From positions 2,170,001 through 2,234,000 of the forward strand of contig OZ220677.1 in NCBI GenBank assembly GCA_965116335.1: DNA of 64,000 nt, read 5' to 3'. Shown piece after piece: positions 8,597-16,720 of the stretch. The translations under genes were made by a program, and so were the position numbers. The stretch is from G963663315 sp965116335 (GTDB taxonomy: Bacteria > Pseudomonadota > Gammaproteobacteria > Arenicellales > Poriferihabitantaceae). The notes below the pieces were generated by a model. That model searched no databases. It worked only from the letters and a program-made list of their open reading frames with translations, and had not been told where the DNA came from. The stretch's first letter is position 1. Each line of letters opens with the position of its first letter.

Positions 8597-10895
8597 TGAC
8601 AGGTTCCGGGTTCAGGTTTCTCTCTCGCGTAGCATATTTCTTCCACTCCATCTCTACCGGCACGTCGAACAGGCGTCCTGGCGCGAAACGCTCCCAGAAG
8701 TGCCGCAGGCCGGGTACGATTACGCGCACCACCGGCATGCCGACATCGGGACGCGACTGGTCAAGCGCCAGAAACTCCATGCCTCTGGCTTCAACCAGAG
8801 CGCGACAATACTCGACATCCTCTTTCAGGTCCTCATGGCGCACAACGGTATAGTCCGCTTTACGGCGTGGTCGCTTATCTGCTGCCGGAGCCAGGTAGGG
8901 ATGTTCCGCCAGCTTGCCGTGTTTCCACCATCGCAGGCACATCGGATCATCCACCACGTAGCGGGAAGATGGTTTGTCCGGGTGAGGAACCCAGGTCAGG
9001 CACTGGTTCATCTCGCACACGGCGCGCAAGACCGCAATATGTGGATCAATATGAGCGCCCGAGCCATAGATAATGTCTTCTGCTTCCTGATCAGTGCGGC
9101 GTGACAGGGCGACAAAAGCCGGAATGCCGAGATCCGAGGTCAAATCCAGTACCCATATATCACGATGATGTTTGTGGTAATAGCTGGTAGCGGATGCCAG
9201 ATAATCGTCGCCGAAGCTGGCGAGGTCCACAGCGGGCCGTTGCAATTGATTATACCACCAGATTGCAAAGGCATCGCGCTCAACCAACTCGAAAAAACCC
9301 TGCAAAACAGCCTCTTCAAGTGTGTTGCCAGCGGCGCAGCCATTGGAGTCAGCGCACAGCCCTGAGTCTTTGCGTTGTTCCGGAGTGGCGCCATAGAGCA
9401 TGAATGTCGGTAACCAGCAATGCCGCTCTGTTGTGAACGACCACACCGGAGACCAGTCCAGCTCTTTTTCCGGGTCGAATCGGCAAGGGACTATATTATA
9501 AGGGTGACCGCGGGCGTTGATTTCCTGTGCATGGTCGAGTTGCCAGTCGCTGAACAGCTGGACATCGTTCGGCGCGATGGCCGGTTGGTTGCCGGTTAGC
9601 GGGAAATCTGCAAACCGCGCCCGCCGGCGAATCTCATCACCATGGAAGACTCCGGAATAACGCTCAATCGCCTCACATAAGGCGCTCACTCTGGACTGTT
9701 CCGCCGTGCTTCCCTTGCCGGCGCTCTTGCTTCGCAAGCTGCGCCGCAGTGTGCTCAGGCTCTTGATTCGCAATGCGAGATTGCTCCCGGCCCAGTGAAC
9801 ATGCAGCCAGGAGTCCGTCTCCGGGGTAGTTCTGGCAACCCATGTGACGATTCCACTCACCGGACTGACCAGATGTTGATAGCGGGCCAGAGTCTGTGCC
9901 GGTGACTGTGTGCGCTCGCCCCCGCTGTTGCTTGACTTTTTCGGGTTTGACTGCAATCGCATGGCTGCTGCCGGTCGCTCCGCTCTATGCAGCGCCTCGT
10001 TTCCACAAGTGGTGCACTGTGGTCGGCGAGTGACCCGGTGATACTCGCTTTTCATGCTGGCGACATCCAGTGAGATCGCCTGTTCATGGAGTGGGGCCGC
10101 ATCTCCAAGCGCCAGCCATTTGGTGATTTCGGTAGCCATGATCCCGTAGACGACATCCAGAATCGCGGGTTCGGCTATGTTGGGGCGAAAGGCGGCTGCC
10201 TCACCACCATGGTTTCTCAGAAAGGAATGAACCTCCTGGTGGTTGGCCAGGCGATGGCACAGACAGGTTCGGCACGGTCCTTCCTGGGCCGGTCGAAAGA
10301 CCGGGCCGAAAAGAGGTTGTATGCCCTTCGGTCGAGCCAGCATCCAGGGCCGCCCTGAGCCCAGGTAACGCTGATTGACGGCATCATACTCCTGATCCAG
10401 GTAGCTGGCGCAGACAAACACGGACAGGCTCGGCTGGTCGGAGTCGGTGGCAACGTGAACCCCCAGAATTCCAAGCCATCTGGCGAGCTGGCCCTCGTCA
10501 CCATGCAGCGCTACTCTGGCAGCGGCCAGCCGTTCCTCAACCACAGCGGGAGGAGCGCCTAACGAGGACCAGAATGCCGCTTTACCCGGCTCCATTGTGT
10601 AATCACCTGAAATGAGGTAGCCTTTGGTGTGCATTCCAGCAAGCGCAGTGCGTATCTCTGTGGCCGGGTGCACTCCATCCAGCGCCTCGATGATATGGTC
10701 TTGCGTGCGACAGCCATCCAGCAGTGGCAACAGATCCGCATACAGCTGCCCATGCAACAGTGTATTGAATGTTTCAGAGACCAGCAGCGTCTGTCCGTCT
10801 CCGATCAGGCGGAACTCAAGGTGCGGCGCCAGAAGCGGGTGTTGCGGCGAAGTGCAATCGGTTGTCAGTGTTTTCAAGCGCTTGCACTCATCCAT
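8589..10895 (-). CDS. Fused leader-binding (ocin-ThiF-like) and YcaO azoline cyclodehydratase
   Basis: A 768-residue fusion from the ATG at 10895. An upstream in-frame ATG at 10955 exists but would overlap the preceding gene by 82 bases instead of 22. The N-terminal 300 residues resemble the E1-like/leader-recognition partner of TOMM cyclodehydratases, including two zinc-knuckle pairs (C208/C211 and C294/C297). The YcaO domain (about 330-768) shows ALCEAIERYSG (405-415), SNGCAAGNTLEEA (517-529) and ELVERDAF (536-543), the ATP/Mg-binding elements. The usual C-terminal PxPxP is only NPEPVIA. YcaO enzymes use ATP to cyclise Cys/Ser/Thr of a precursor into azolines; the three-cysteine core at 80-85 of the NHLP peptide is the obvious substrate. 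Confidence 0.92.
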   Translation of the reverse strand: MDECKRLKTLTTDCTSPQHPLLAPHLEFRLIGDGQTLLVSETFNTLLHGQLYADLLPLLDGCRTQDHIIEALDGVHPATEIRTALAGMHTKGYLISGDYTMEPGKAAFWSSLGAPPAVVEERLAAARVALHGDEGQLARWLGILGVHVATDSDQPSLSVFVCASYLDQEYDAVNQRYLGSGRPWMLARPKGIQPLFGPVFRPAQEGPCRTCLCHRLANHQEVHSFLRNHGGEAAAFRPNIAEPAILDVVYGIMATEITKWLALGDAAPLHEQAISLDVASMKSEYHRVTRRPQCTTCGNEALHRAERPAAAMRLQSNPKKSSNSGGERTQSPAQTLARYQHLVSPVSGIVTWVARTTPETDSWLHVHWAGSNLALRIKSLSTLRRSLRSKSAGKGSTAEQSRVSALCEAIERYSGVFHGDEIRRRARFADFPLTGNQPAIAPNDVQLFSDWQLDHAQEINARGHPYNIVPCRFDPEKELDWSPVWSFTTERHCWLPTFMLYGATPEQRKDSGLCADSNGCAAGNTLEEAVLQGFFELVERDAFAIWWYNQLQRPAVDLASFGDDYLASATSYYHKHHRDIWVLDLTSDLGIPAFVALSRRTDQEAEDIIYGSGAHIDPHIAVLRAVCEMNQCLTWVPHPDKPSSRYVVDDPMCLRWWKHGKLAEHPYLAPAADKRPRRKADYTVVRHEDLKEDVEYCRALVEARGMEFLALDQSRPDVGMPVVRVIVPGLRHFWERFAPGRLFDVPVEMEWKKYATRERNLNPEPVIA

Positions 10896-12832
10896 TTTCC
10901 GATATGGGTATCGATCTTTTGGCTGATTCCGGGGGCGCCACTGGTGAAAATGCAACGCGCCACAGGTGGTTCGCCGGGCGGCGTATATTGCGGCAGATCA
11001 GCGATCGAATACACGGCAGCGTCTTTCCGGTTTGTGTCGAGCGGCTCGAACAGCAGATTGGAGTCCGTTAATTTGACCAGTGCATCCTGGAAACAGACGC
11101 ACAGAGCCTGATGGTTGCGAGTCGGACTGTCCTCATAGACGACTAGAATTTCCAGCGAAGTATCCAGCTTAACCTCCCGGCTGGCCAGGTCACCAAGAGC
11201 GATAGCGGCCACCCCGCCGCTTTGATTCGACTGATATTCGTCTGACTGCCAGTGGCGGTCGGCATCATCTTCGACGGCAGCATTAAGAACCGCAGTAATG
11301 GAGGCTTGTGCGACATTAGCCAGCGCAATTCCGGCTTCGTCTGGTGACAGGCTGCCACGTACCGTGTGCATACTGATCTGGAACACCTTGCCGTTTGACC
11401 AGTTACGTACAATCTCGGCGGCATCCATCGCATCCTGTACCGGAATTTCTCCGATCTGCTCCAGCATTTGCGCAACACCGAATTCATGCGTCCAGTAGAC
11501 ACGCGCCAGACCGCGCCGGGCCAGTAATTCAAACTCCGGGTCGGGGCTGATTCCATCCGGAATCTGGAGATTGGTAAATTCCGGATCATGCAGATTGTCC
11601 AACAGTTCCGGGTTTTGCTCTATGGCGCTGACCAGGTGAGGCGCATCATTGTAGATTTCGACTATTTCATCGAATGCCTCCGGTCGCGCTATAGAAACCG
11701 GGCTGTCATAAGCCTCCCAGTTCTTGATTTGCGGGTAGAAATACGCGCGCCATTGATCAACCAGTGGATCCATCGTCTCAAACCAGCGTTTCGGGCGCAG
11801 AGCCAGACCGAACATAGAGCCATAGCTTCCCGGCAGTTGGGGAGATTGATCCGCTCCATGATGTTGTAGCAATGGATAACGCCGGCCTGCCGAGACATGG
11901 TGGTCGGGATGACGCTGCATATTGAAAAACATCCAGTTGCTGAACTTGTAATCGGCGCCCCATGAATGCCGCAGCCCGGCTCTTTCAAAACGGCCGTTGG
12001 GCAGGCGAATCCGGCGCAGGCCATAATGCTGGATATAGTTGCTGATCTTCATTGAGAAGACGATGCCGAGGCACAAAACCATGAAGATCAGGCCAGCCCA
12101 CCATCCGCCAACCCAACAGACAAACGTGTACCAGAGCAGGGTTTGTGCACCATAGACCCAGAAAGGATTGTTAAAGCTCCAGGCTGGCAGTTGACGGTTT
12201 GCCATGCGTTTGCGGCACACGTTCCAGGCGCCGACAAGATTGCTGGCTAACTCACGCGGAAAATACTGCCAGAAACTCTGTCCCCGGGGGGCTGAGCCTA
12301 CGTCTCTGGGAGTGCCGACCCAGACGTGATGAATATGGAAATGCTCGGTAGCATAGTGCGGATACGAAACAGAGGAGAGCAGGAAGATGCCTGCATGTCG
12401 CTCCCACGCCGAGCGTCGATGGATCAGTTCGTGTCCGACAATGAATACGCCCTGGCCTTCTATCGCCAGCACAAGAGCCAGCAGGGCGCCTTCCCAGACA
12501 GACAGATGTCCGACCATGAAGATTTGCCAGAGTGTGAACACCAATGTGACTGGCCAGAGCAACGCCCATAACCAGACCGACAGGTTATACCAGATCAGGC
12601 GATGCTCGGGTGTTGTTTTCGGGTCTGCATTACGCCCGTCGGCACCGAATGCAAGGTCCAGTGGCCCTACACTCATGAAAAAAAGAAATGGAGCCAAAAT
12701 CCACCAGCCGCCGTATATTGCGGCAGAGAAAATCAGGGGAAAGACCGCAATCGGTAAAAAATGCGGGAGCGCGTTCCACGCAGAAAGTGAAATCTCCCGC
12801 TCCGATGAAATGGTTGCTGTTGTGGTCATCAT
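10874..12832 (-). CDS. AlkB-like membrane di-iron hydroxylase fused to degenerate GlnE-like domain
   Basis: A 652-residue protein. Residues 1-375 form an integral-membrane alkane-hydroxylase/fatty-acid-desaturase fold with the full histidine set: GHELIHRR (133-140), EHFHIHHVWVGTPRD (163-177), NYIQHYGLRR (265-274) and QRHPDHH (306-312). Residues 390-650 resemble the nucleotidyltransferase half of glutamine-synthetase adenylyltransferase: APHLVSAIEQNPELLDNL (397-414) matches the GlnE N-terminal motif, and GDLASREVKLDTSLEILVVY (547-566) matches GxLGxxE...SDLDLIFVY. The catalytic SDLD is replaced by TSLE, so adenylyl transfer is unlikely. The enzyme may hydroxylate or desaturate the peptide or a lipid attached to it; this is inference. 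It overlaps the YcaO gene by 22 bases. Confidence 0.88.
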   Translation of the reverse strand: MMTTTATISSEREISLSAWNALPHFLPIAVFPLIFSAAIYGGWWILAPFLFFMSVGPLDLAFGADGRNADPKTTPEHRLIWYNLSVWLWALLWPVTLVFTLWQIFMVGHLSVWEGALLALVLAIEGQGVFIVGHELIHRRSAWERHAGIFLLSSVSYPHYATEHFHIHHVWVGTPRDVGSAPRGQSFWQYFPRELASNLVGAWNVCRKRMANRQLPAWSFNNPFWVYGAQTLLWYTFVCWVGGWWAGLIFMVLCLGIVFSMKISNYIQHYGLRRIRLPNGRFERAGLRHSWGADYKFSNWMFFNMQRHPDHHVSAGRRYPLLQHHGADQSPQLPGSYGSMFGLALRPKRWFETMDPLVDQWRAYFYPQIKNWEAYDSPVSIARPEAFDEIVEIYNDAPHLVSAIEQNPELLDNLHDPEFTNLQIPDGISPDPEFELLARRGLARVYWTHEFGVAQMLEQIGEIPVQDAMDAAEIVRNWSNGKVFQISMHTVRGSLSPDEAGIALANVAQASITAVLNAAVEDDADRHWQSDEYQSNQSGGVAAIALGDLASREVKLDTSLEILVVYEDSPTRNHQALCVCFQDALVKLTDSNLLFEPLDTNRKDAAVYSIADLPQYTPPGEPPVARCIFTSGAPGISQKIDTHIGKWMSASA

Positions 12833-12873
12833 TACTCACCGATACCTTAATAATAACGCTGAAAATTATATCA

Positions 12874-13773
12874 TCATTCCGCATCTGGGGAACCGCCATG
12901 CTCAGGTTCATGCGCTGGTTGGCCTGATCCCGGTTTGATTGCAGAAATCAGTCGGTAGTTGAACAGGCCTGATTTCAGTCCTTCCAGGTAGCTGCGAACT
13001 CCCTGCCTGAAATCCTTGTGTGCCCAGGTCTTGTCCAGCCCACCGGGCAAGTTGAACATATCCCCAAACAGAACCCACATCTTTTCCAGGCGCTCGGCTG
13101 CTGGAATTACCTCCATATCAAGGTTTTGATCGCTGATGTTTTCAAATCCTGTCGCTTCGCATGTGGCGATCACATCGCGCCAGGGCTGAAGCGGCTCAGT
13201 GTGCCAGCCTCGCTGCATGTCGGCATGGATTGTGTGGTCACGTTCGGATAATTCCTTGTCTGTCAAAAATCCGTCCAGCGCTTGCCAGCGCCCGCCAGCC
13301 TTCAGCACCCGGTATACCTCTTTGAGATAGGCTGGCTTGTCTGGAGCATAACAGTAGGTTTCGTGGTTGAGTACGGCATCAAAGTAATTCTCCTCAAAAG
13401 GCATCTGCATGAAGTCGCCATAGTGAAACAAGGCGCGGTCACCGACTCCTCTTTCCCTGGCCTGCTCAGTTGCCAGCGCGACATGCGATTCGCAGTTGGT
13501 CAGGCCCACTACCTGTACGTCATATTCCTGAGCCAGCCAGATCACAGTGCCACCAACCCCGCAACCGGCATCCAGCACATGCTGGCCAGGAGTCGGCTGA
13601 TAGCCGCGCACCAGAGTCTGATTGGCTCTCAGCAAGGCTTCCTTGTCCGTGGTGGTATCTGGCCCCCAGAGTCCGTAGTGGATTGCCAGCAGATTCGCCG
13701 GGTGTTTGATGGCGAGATCGGTGAGCGCCGCGTAATACTCGGGCAGTGAAGCCTGGGGAACAGTATCATTCAT
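12874..13773 (-). CDS. SAM-dependent class I methyltransferase
   Basis: A 299-residue cytoplasmic methyltransferase. Motif I is HVLDAGCGVGGTVIWLA (65-81), followed by VQVVGLTNCESHVALA (the SAM ribose region), HYGDFMQMPFEENYFDAVLN (motif II/III) and EVYRVLKAGGRW (post-III). The overall type is that of sterol/glycine/geranyl-phosphate methyltransferases with a C-terminal cap. It lies 18 bases from the RND gene and 41 bases from the hydroxylase gene, inside the RiPP operon. It could N-, C- or O-methylate the peptide or a hydroxyl introduced by the AlkB-like enzyme. The substrate cannot be read from sequence. Confidence 0.88.
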   Translation of the reverse strand: MNDTVPQASLPEYYAALTDLAIKHPANLLAIHYGLWGPDTTTDKEALLRANQTLVRGYQPTPGQHVLDAGCGVGGTVIWLAQEYDVQVVGLTNCESHVALATEQARERGVGDRALFHYGDFMQMPFEENYFDAVLNHETYCYAPDKPAYLKEVYRVLKAGGRWQALDGFLTDKELSERDHTIHADMQRGWHTEPLQPWRDVIATCEATGFENISDQNLDMEVIPAAERLEKMWVLFGDMFNLPGGLDKTWAHKDFRQGVRSYLEGLKSGLFNYRLISAIKPGSGQPAHEPEHGGSPDAE

Positions 13774-13791
13774 AATTACGATTTCCTGTAG

Positions 13792-16176
13792 TCAGCCGGA
13801 AGTGGTCGATTGTGCTGGATGGGTTGTTCGGTCAGGTTGTTCGGGTTTTTCGATAGCCATCAGCAGAGGCGGCAGCAACACAAAGTCAAAGACCAGCGCA
13901 AATCCGATGATCAGTGCAGTGAGTAACCCGACCTGGGCTGTGGGGATAAACGGCGACAGCAGCAGCACCAGAAATCCTGCCACCAGCACGATTGTAGTGG
14001 TAAAGATCGCTCGCCCGACGGTCTGAAAAGCCGAACTCACGGCCTGTTCCGGGGTATAGCCGAACTCACGTCGCGCACGCTGGTATTTACTGAGAAAGTG
14101 TACTGTGTCGTCTACCACGATGCCGATTGTCATGGCTACCACTACAGACAGCGAAGAGCCAATTTCTGCCACCGTCAGGCCCCAGATGCCGAAGCCGACC
14201 ACGACAGGCACAAAGTTGGGCACGAGACTGACAAGCCCCATGCGAATCGACCGGAAGGCTATCAGAAGAACAATAGAAATGCCGGACAGTACAATGATCG
14301 TTCCGAGCAACATTGACTTTATGCTGCGTTGGCCGATATGTGCGAACAACAACGCAGGTCCCGAGCTGTCGGCGCGAACGATGTGCGTCACATTATTGGT
14401 CAGCCATTGCTGCGCCCTTGTGTCCAGCGCCAGCAATTCCTTTGAAGACAGAGTAGCGGCGGTCACGGTCATGCGCGTGGACGATTTGTCAGCGCTGATC
14501 TGATTGGTCAGATCAAGGCCGAAGGGAAGTGAGAGCTCGTAGAGCAACAGGTATTGGGACGCGAGCTCCCGGCTTTCGGGGAGTCGATAAGCGTTCGCGT
14601 CATCACCATGCATACCCTGGTTGATCTTGCGGAATGTGTCGGTAATGGCCGAGACATGCCGTACTTCAGGCTGTGTCTGATACCACTCGGCAAAAGCGGA
14701 TACATCCTGTAGAAATGCCGGATCCGCTATGCTCTGTGGTGAAACCAGAGAGTACTCAATCACGGTATTCCCGCTCAGGCGTTTGTCCAGGAAATCTACA
14801 TCCTGTCGAAATTCGGTGCTTTCATCAAAAAAGTGTACCAGCACATCGTTCAGCTCGTTACGCGGGATGATGGCTGCAAACACCAATACAACGGTTGTCG
14901 AGCCGTACAGCAGGATTTTTCGGTACTGGATGACAAACACCGAGATCCTGCTCATCAGAGGGTCGTGTTCCGGCGTTGTTGCCGGCGCTGCCGATGTTGA
15001 CGTTCGCATGGGCAATAACGAGAGCAGGGCGGGCAGGAATGTGACTGAAAAAATGAACGAAGCGACGATGCCAAATGCGACAAACGAGCCGAGATGGCGA
15101 TGGGGGGGCGCCTCGGCAAAATTCATCGCCAGAAAACCGAGCGTTGTGGTCAGGCTGGCGAGAAAGACCGGAGACAGGTTGATGCGGATGGACTCCCTGA
15201 TTGCCACGTGTTTCGGGTCTCCGGCCTGCAGGCGTTGTTGCAGGGTAGCCAGCAGATGTACGCTATTGGCGACAACGATCATCAATACGATAGTAGGCGC
15301 TGGTGCTACAGGTGGAGAAAATGGCAGCCCGGCCCAACCTCCCAGCCCCAGCGAAACCACCACAGACAGAACCATGACCAGTCCGGTTGCCAGTACACCC
15401 GACAGCCTTCGGGTCAGAATCACGAGCGCCAATGCCATGATTGCCAGACTTGTCGGCAGGAATATCTTCTGGCTGGTTATCGACGCTTCTGCAAAAACAT
15501 GATTGATGATCACGGTGCCGACTACACGAAGATCAATACCCGGGAATTCGGTTTTTGCCTGAGTGGCGAGATCGTACGCGAATTGTGCAATCTCGGTAGT
15601 GGTGGCCGTCTGATTCTCTTGTGGCAATGACACGGTAACGAGGAGCACGCTGATACTGCCATCGCTGGACAGCAGTTTGCCAGCGAGTCTGGGGTCTGTC
15701 AGGGCGACTGTGCGTATTCGTAATCGCTCCTTTTCATCGTTCAGCAGGGTCGGATCAACCAGGTCGCGGACCGACAGTTCATCGCCATCGGCGGTGGTAT
15801 GCTGGAAGTTCGTGATCGAGTCAACCCGCGTTGAGTATGGCGTCTGCCATGCCTGTTCAGTGAGCCATGTCGTAGCTATCAGAGCTTGCTCGGACAACGC
15901 ATCGCCATCGTCCGGCTCGATCACAAAAAGCACATTATCACTCTTGCCGTAGGCGCTCTCGAGAGATTCGAGCGCCAGCAACTGGGGATTATCCGAATCG
16001 AAGAAGATACGGTAATTTGTAGAGAGTGTAAGGAATCCGACACCGTAAGCCGACACCACAACCACAATCAGGGTTATGGCAACGACAAGCCAGCGGTTGG
16101 TAATAACCCACTGTGAGAACAGGGACTCGAAGGAACGAGGGGGGGGGTCGGTCTTGTCTACCATGGTTAAGCCCAT
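13792..16176 (-). CDS. RND-superfamily (MMPL/HAE3-type) transporter
   Basis: A 794-residue inner-membrane protein with two tandem halves. Each half has one helix, a large extracytoplasmic loop and a five-helix sterol-sensing-like bundle. Paired motifs such as VVSLGLGGWAGLPFSP and FVPVVVGFGIWGLTV, plus the charged GIVVDDTVHFLSKYQRARRE segment, fit the HAE3/MMPL group, which exports hydrophobic compounds or lipids. ATGs exist at 16176 and 16164; neither has a strong ribosome binding site. Codons 8-11 run over a C9 tract (G9 on plus, 16139-16147) that encodes three prolines. It is the first gene after the precursor and a readthrough hairpin. A second exporter in a pathway that already has an NHLM set suggests a lipophilic product or an immunity role. 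Confidence 0.9.
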   Translation of the reverse strand: MGLTMVDKTDPPPRSFESLFSQWVITNRWLVVAITLIVVVVSAYGVGFLTLSTNYRIFFDSDNPQLLALESLESAYGKSDNVLFVIEPDDGDALSEQALIATTWLTEQAWQTPYSTRVDSITNFQHTTADGDELSVRDLVDPTLLNDEKERLRIRTVALTDPRLAGKLLSSDGSISVLLVTVSLPQENQTATTTEIAQFAYDLATQAKTEFPGIDLRVVGTVIINHVFAEASITSQKIFLPTSLAIMALALVILTRRLSGVLATGLVMVLSVVVSLGLGGWAGLPFSPPVAPAPTIVLMIVVANSVHLLATLQQRLQAGDPKHVAIRESIRINLSPVFLASLTTTLGFLAMNFAEAPPHRHLGSFVAFGIVASFIFSVTFLPALLSLLPMRTSTSAAPATTPEHDPLMSRISVFVIQYRKILLYGSTTVVLVFAAIIPRNELNDVLVHFFDESTEFRQDVDFLDKRLSGNTVIEYSLVSPQSIADPAFLQDVSAFAEWYQTQPEVRHVSAITDTFRKINQGMHGDDANAYRLPESRELASQYLLLYELSLPFGLDLTNQISADKSSTRMTVTAATLSSKELLALDTRAQQWLTNNVTHIVRADSSGPALLFAHIGQRSIKSMLLGTIIVLSGISIVLLIAFRSIRMGLVSLVPNFVPVVVGFGIWGLTVAEIGSSLSVVVAMTIGIVVDDTVHFLSKYQRARREFGYTPEQAVSSAFQTVGRAIFTTTIVLVAGFLVLLLSPFIPTAQVGLLTALIIGFALVFDFVLLPPLLMAIEKPEQPDRTTHPAQSTTSG

Positions 16177-16180
16177 GGAT

Positions 16181-16220
16181 CAAAGATAACCGGACTCGCG
16201 GGGGGATCGAAGGAGTCCGG
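16181..16220 (-). terminator. Hairpin with T-rich tail between precursor and operon (partial terminator)
   Basis: On the minus strand CCGGACTC (16220-16213) pairs perfectly with GAGTCCGG (16197-16190), with a 15-base loop, followed by TTATCTTTG. Because the next gene starts within 15 bases and has no evident promoter, this looks like a leaky terminator. It would make precursor mRNA more abundant than the enzyme mRNA, as is common in peptide operons. Confidence 0.55.
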
Positions 16221-16350
16221 CCTGAGCAACCAGACAAACGCCCCCAGTGTCGGGTGAGGCAGAATCCTGCTTACCTGAAAGAAAGTCTTACAGAAACTGC
16301 CCACCCCATACACGGAGACCGTGTAGTCTGGAACAATTTCGCTTCCGGCT

Positions 16351-16608
16351 TTAGATGCCGCAGCAGCAAAGTCCGGCGGAGATTGCTTCGAGTTGTTCCT
16401 CGCTCAGTTCATTAACAGGCGGTAATGCGAGATGCAAATTCTGCAGGTCGCTATCGTGCACCTGTATATTGAGATTATCAGGAACCTCAATACCGAACTC
16501 ATTGCCGATTGTAGACTTCGGGTCCGCGAGCAACTGTCTGCGGAACTCGGCATCTTGTGCTGCTTTCGTCATCAGCTGCGTTTGCATGTCTTGCGCAGAT
16601 TGAATCAT
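16351..16608 (-). CDS. NHLP-type RiPP precursor with core LCCCGI
   Basis: An 85-residue peptide. Residues 1-79 are a nitrile-hydratase-alpha-like leader: FRRQLLADPKSTIGNEFGI (22-40) is the helical region with the family's typical LLADPK element, then IEVPDNLNIQVHDS, and the leader ends in ELSEEQLEAISAG. A C39 cut after Ala78-Gly79 would leave Leu-Cys-Cys-Cys-Gly-Ile as the whole core. A good ribosome binding site (AGGAG, 16615-16619 on the complement) lies 6 bases before the ATG. The neighbouring YcaO fusion implies the three cysteines become thiazolines or thiazoles. A six-residue core is very short for this family. The C39 exporter, methyltransferase and hydroxylase in the same operon are the likely maturation set. 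Confidence 0.9.
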   Translation of the reverse strand: MIQSAQDMQTQLMTKAAQDAEFRRQLLADPKSTIGNEFGIEVPDNLNIQVHDSDLQNLHLALPPVNELSEEQLEAISAGLCCCGI

Positions 16609-16671
16609 GACTCACTCCTGATTTACGTTTAAGTTATAGAAAAATCACTATGGCTGTTCGCAGCCACGTGT

Positions 16672-16703
16672 ACAAGGATCTGAATTATGCACAAAATCCT
16701 TGT
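16672..16703. promoter_or_regulatory. Inverted repeat upstream of the precursor gene
   Basis: ACAAGGAT (16672-16679) and ATCCTTGT (16696-16703) form a perfect 8-base inverted repeat with a 16-base spacer, 64 bases before the precursor ATG. It is placed like an operator. A TATAAC box lies closer to the gene (16632-16637 on the complement), but no convincing -35 was found. Confidence 0.35.
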
Positions 16704-16720
16704 TACACGCAAATGTTAGA

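Noticed and set aside
14729..15502. 257-codon plus-strand frame inside the RND gene
   Set aside because: The composition is low in hydrophobic core patterns and the opposite strand encodes a full RND transporter.
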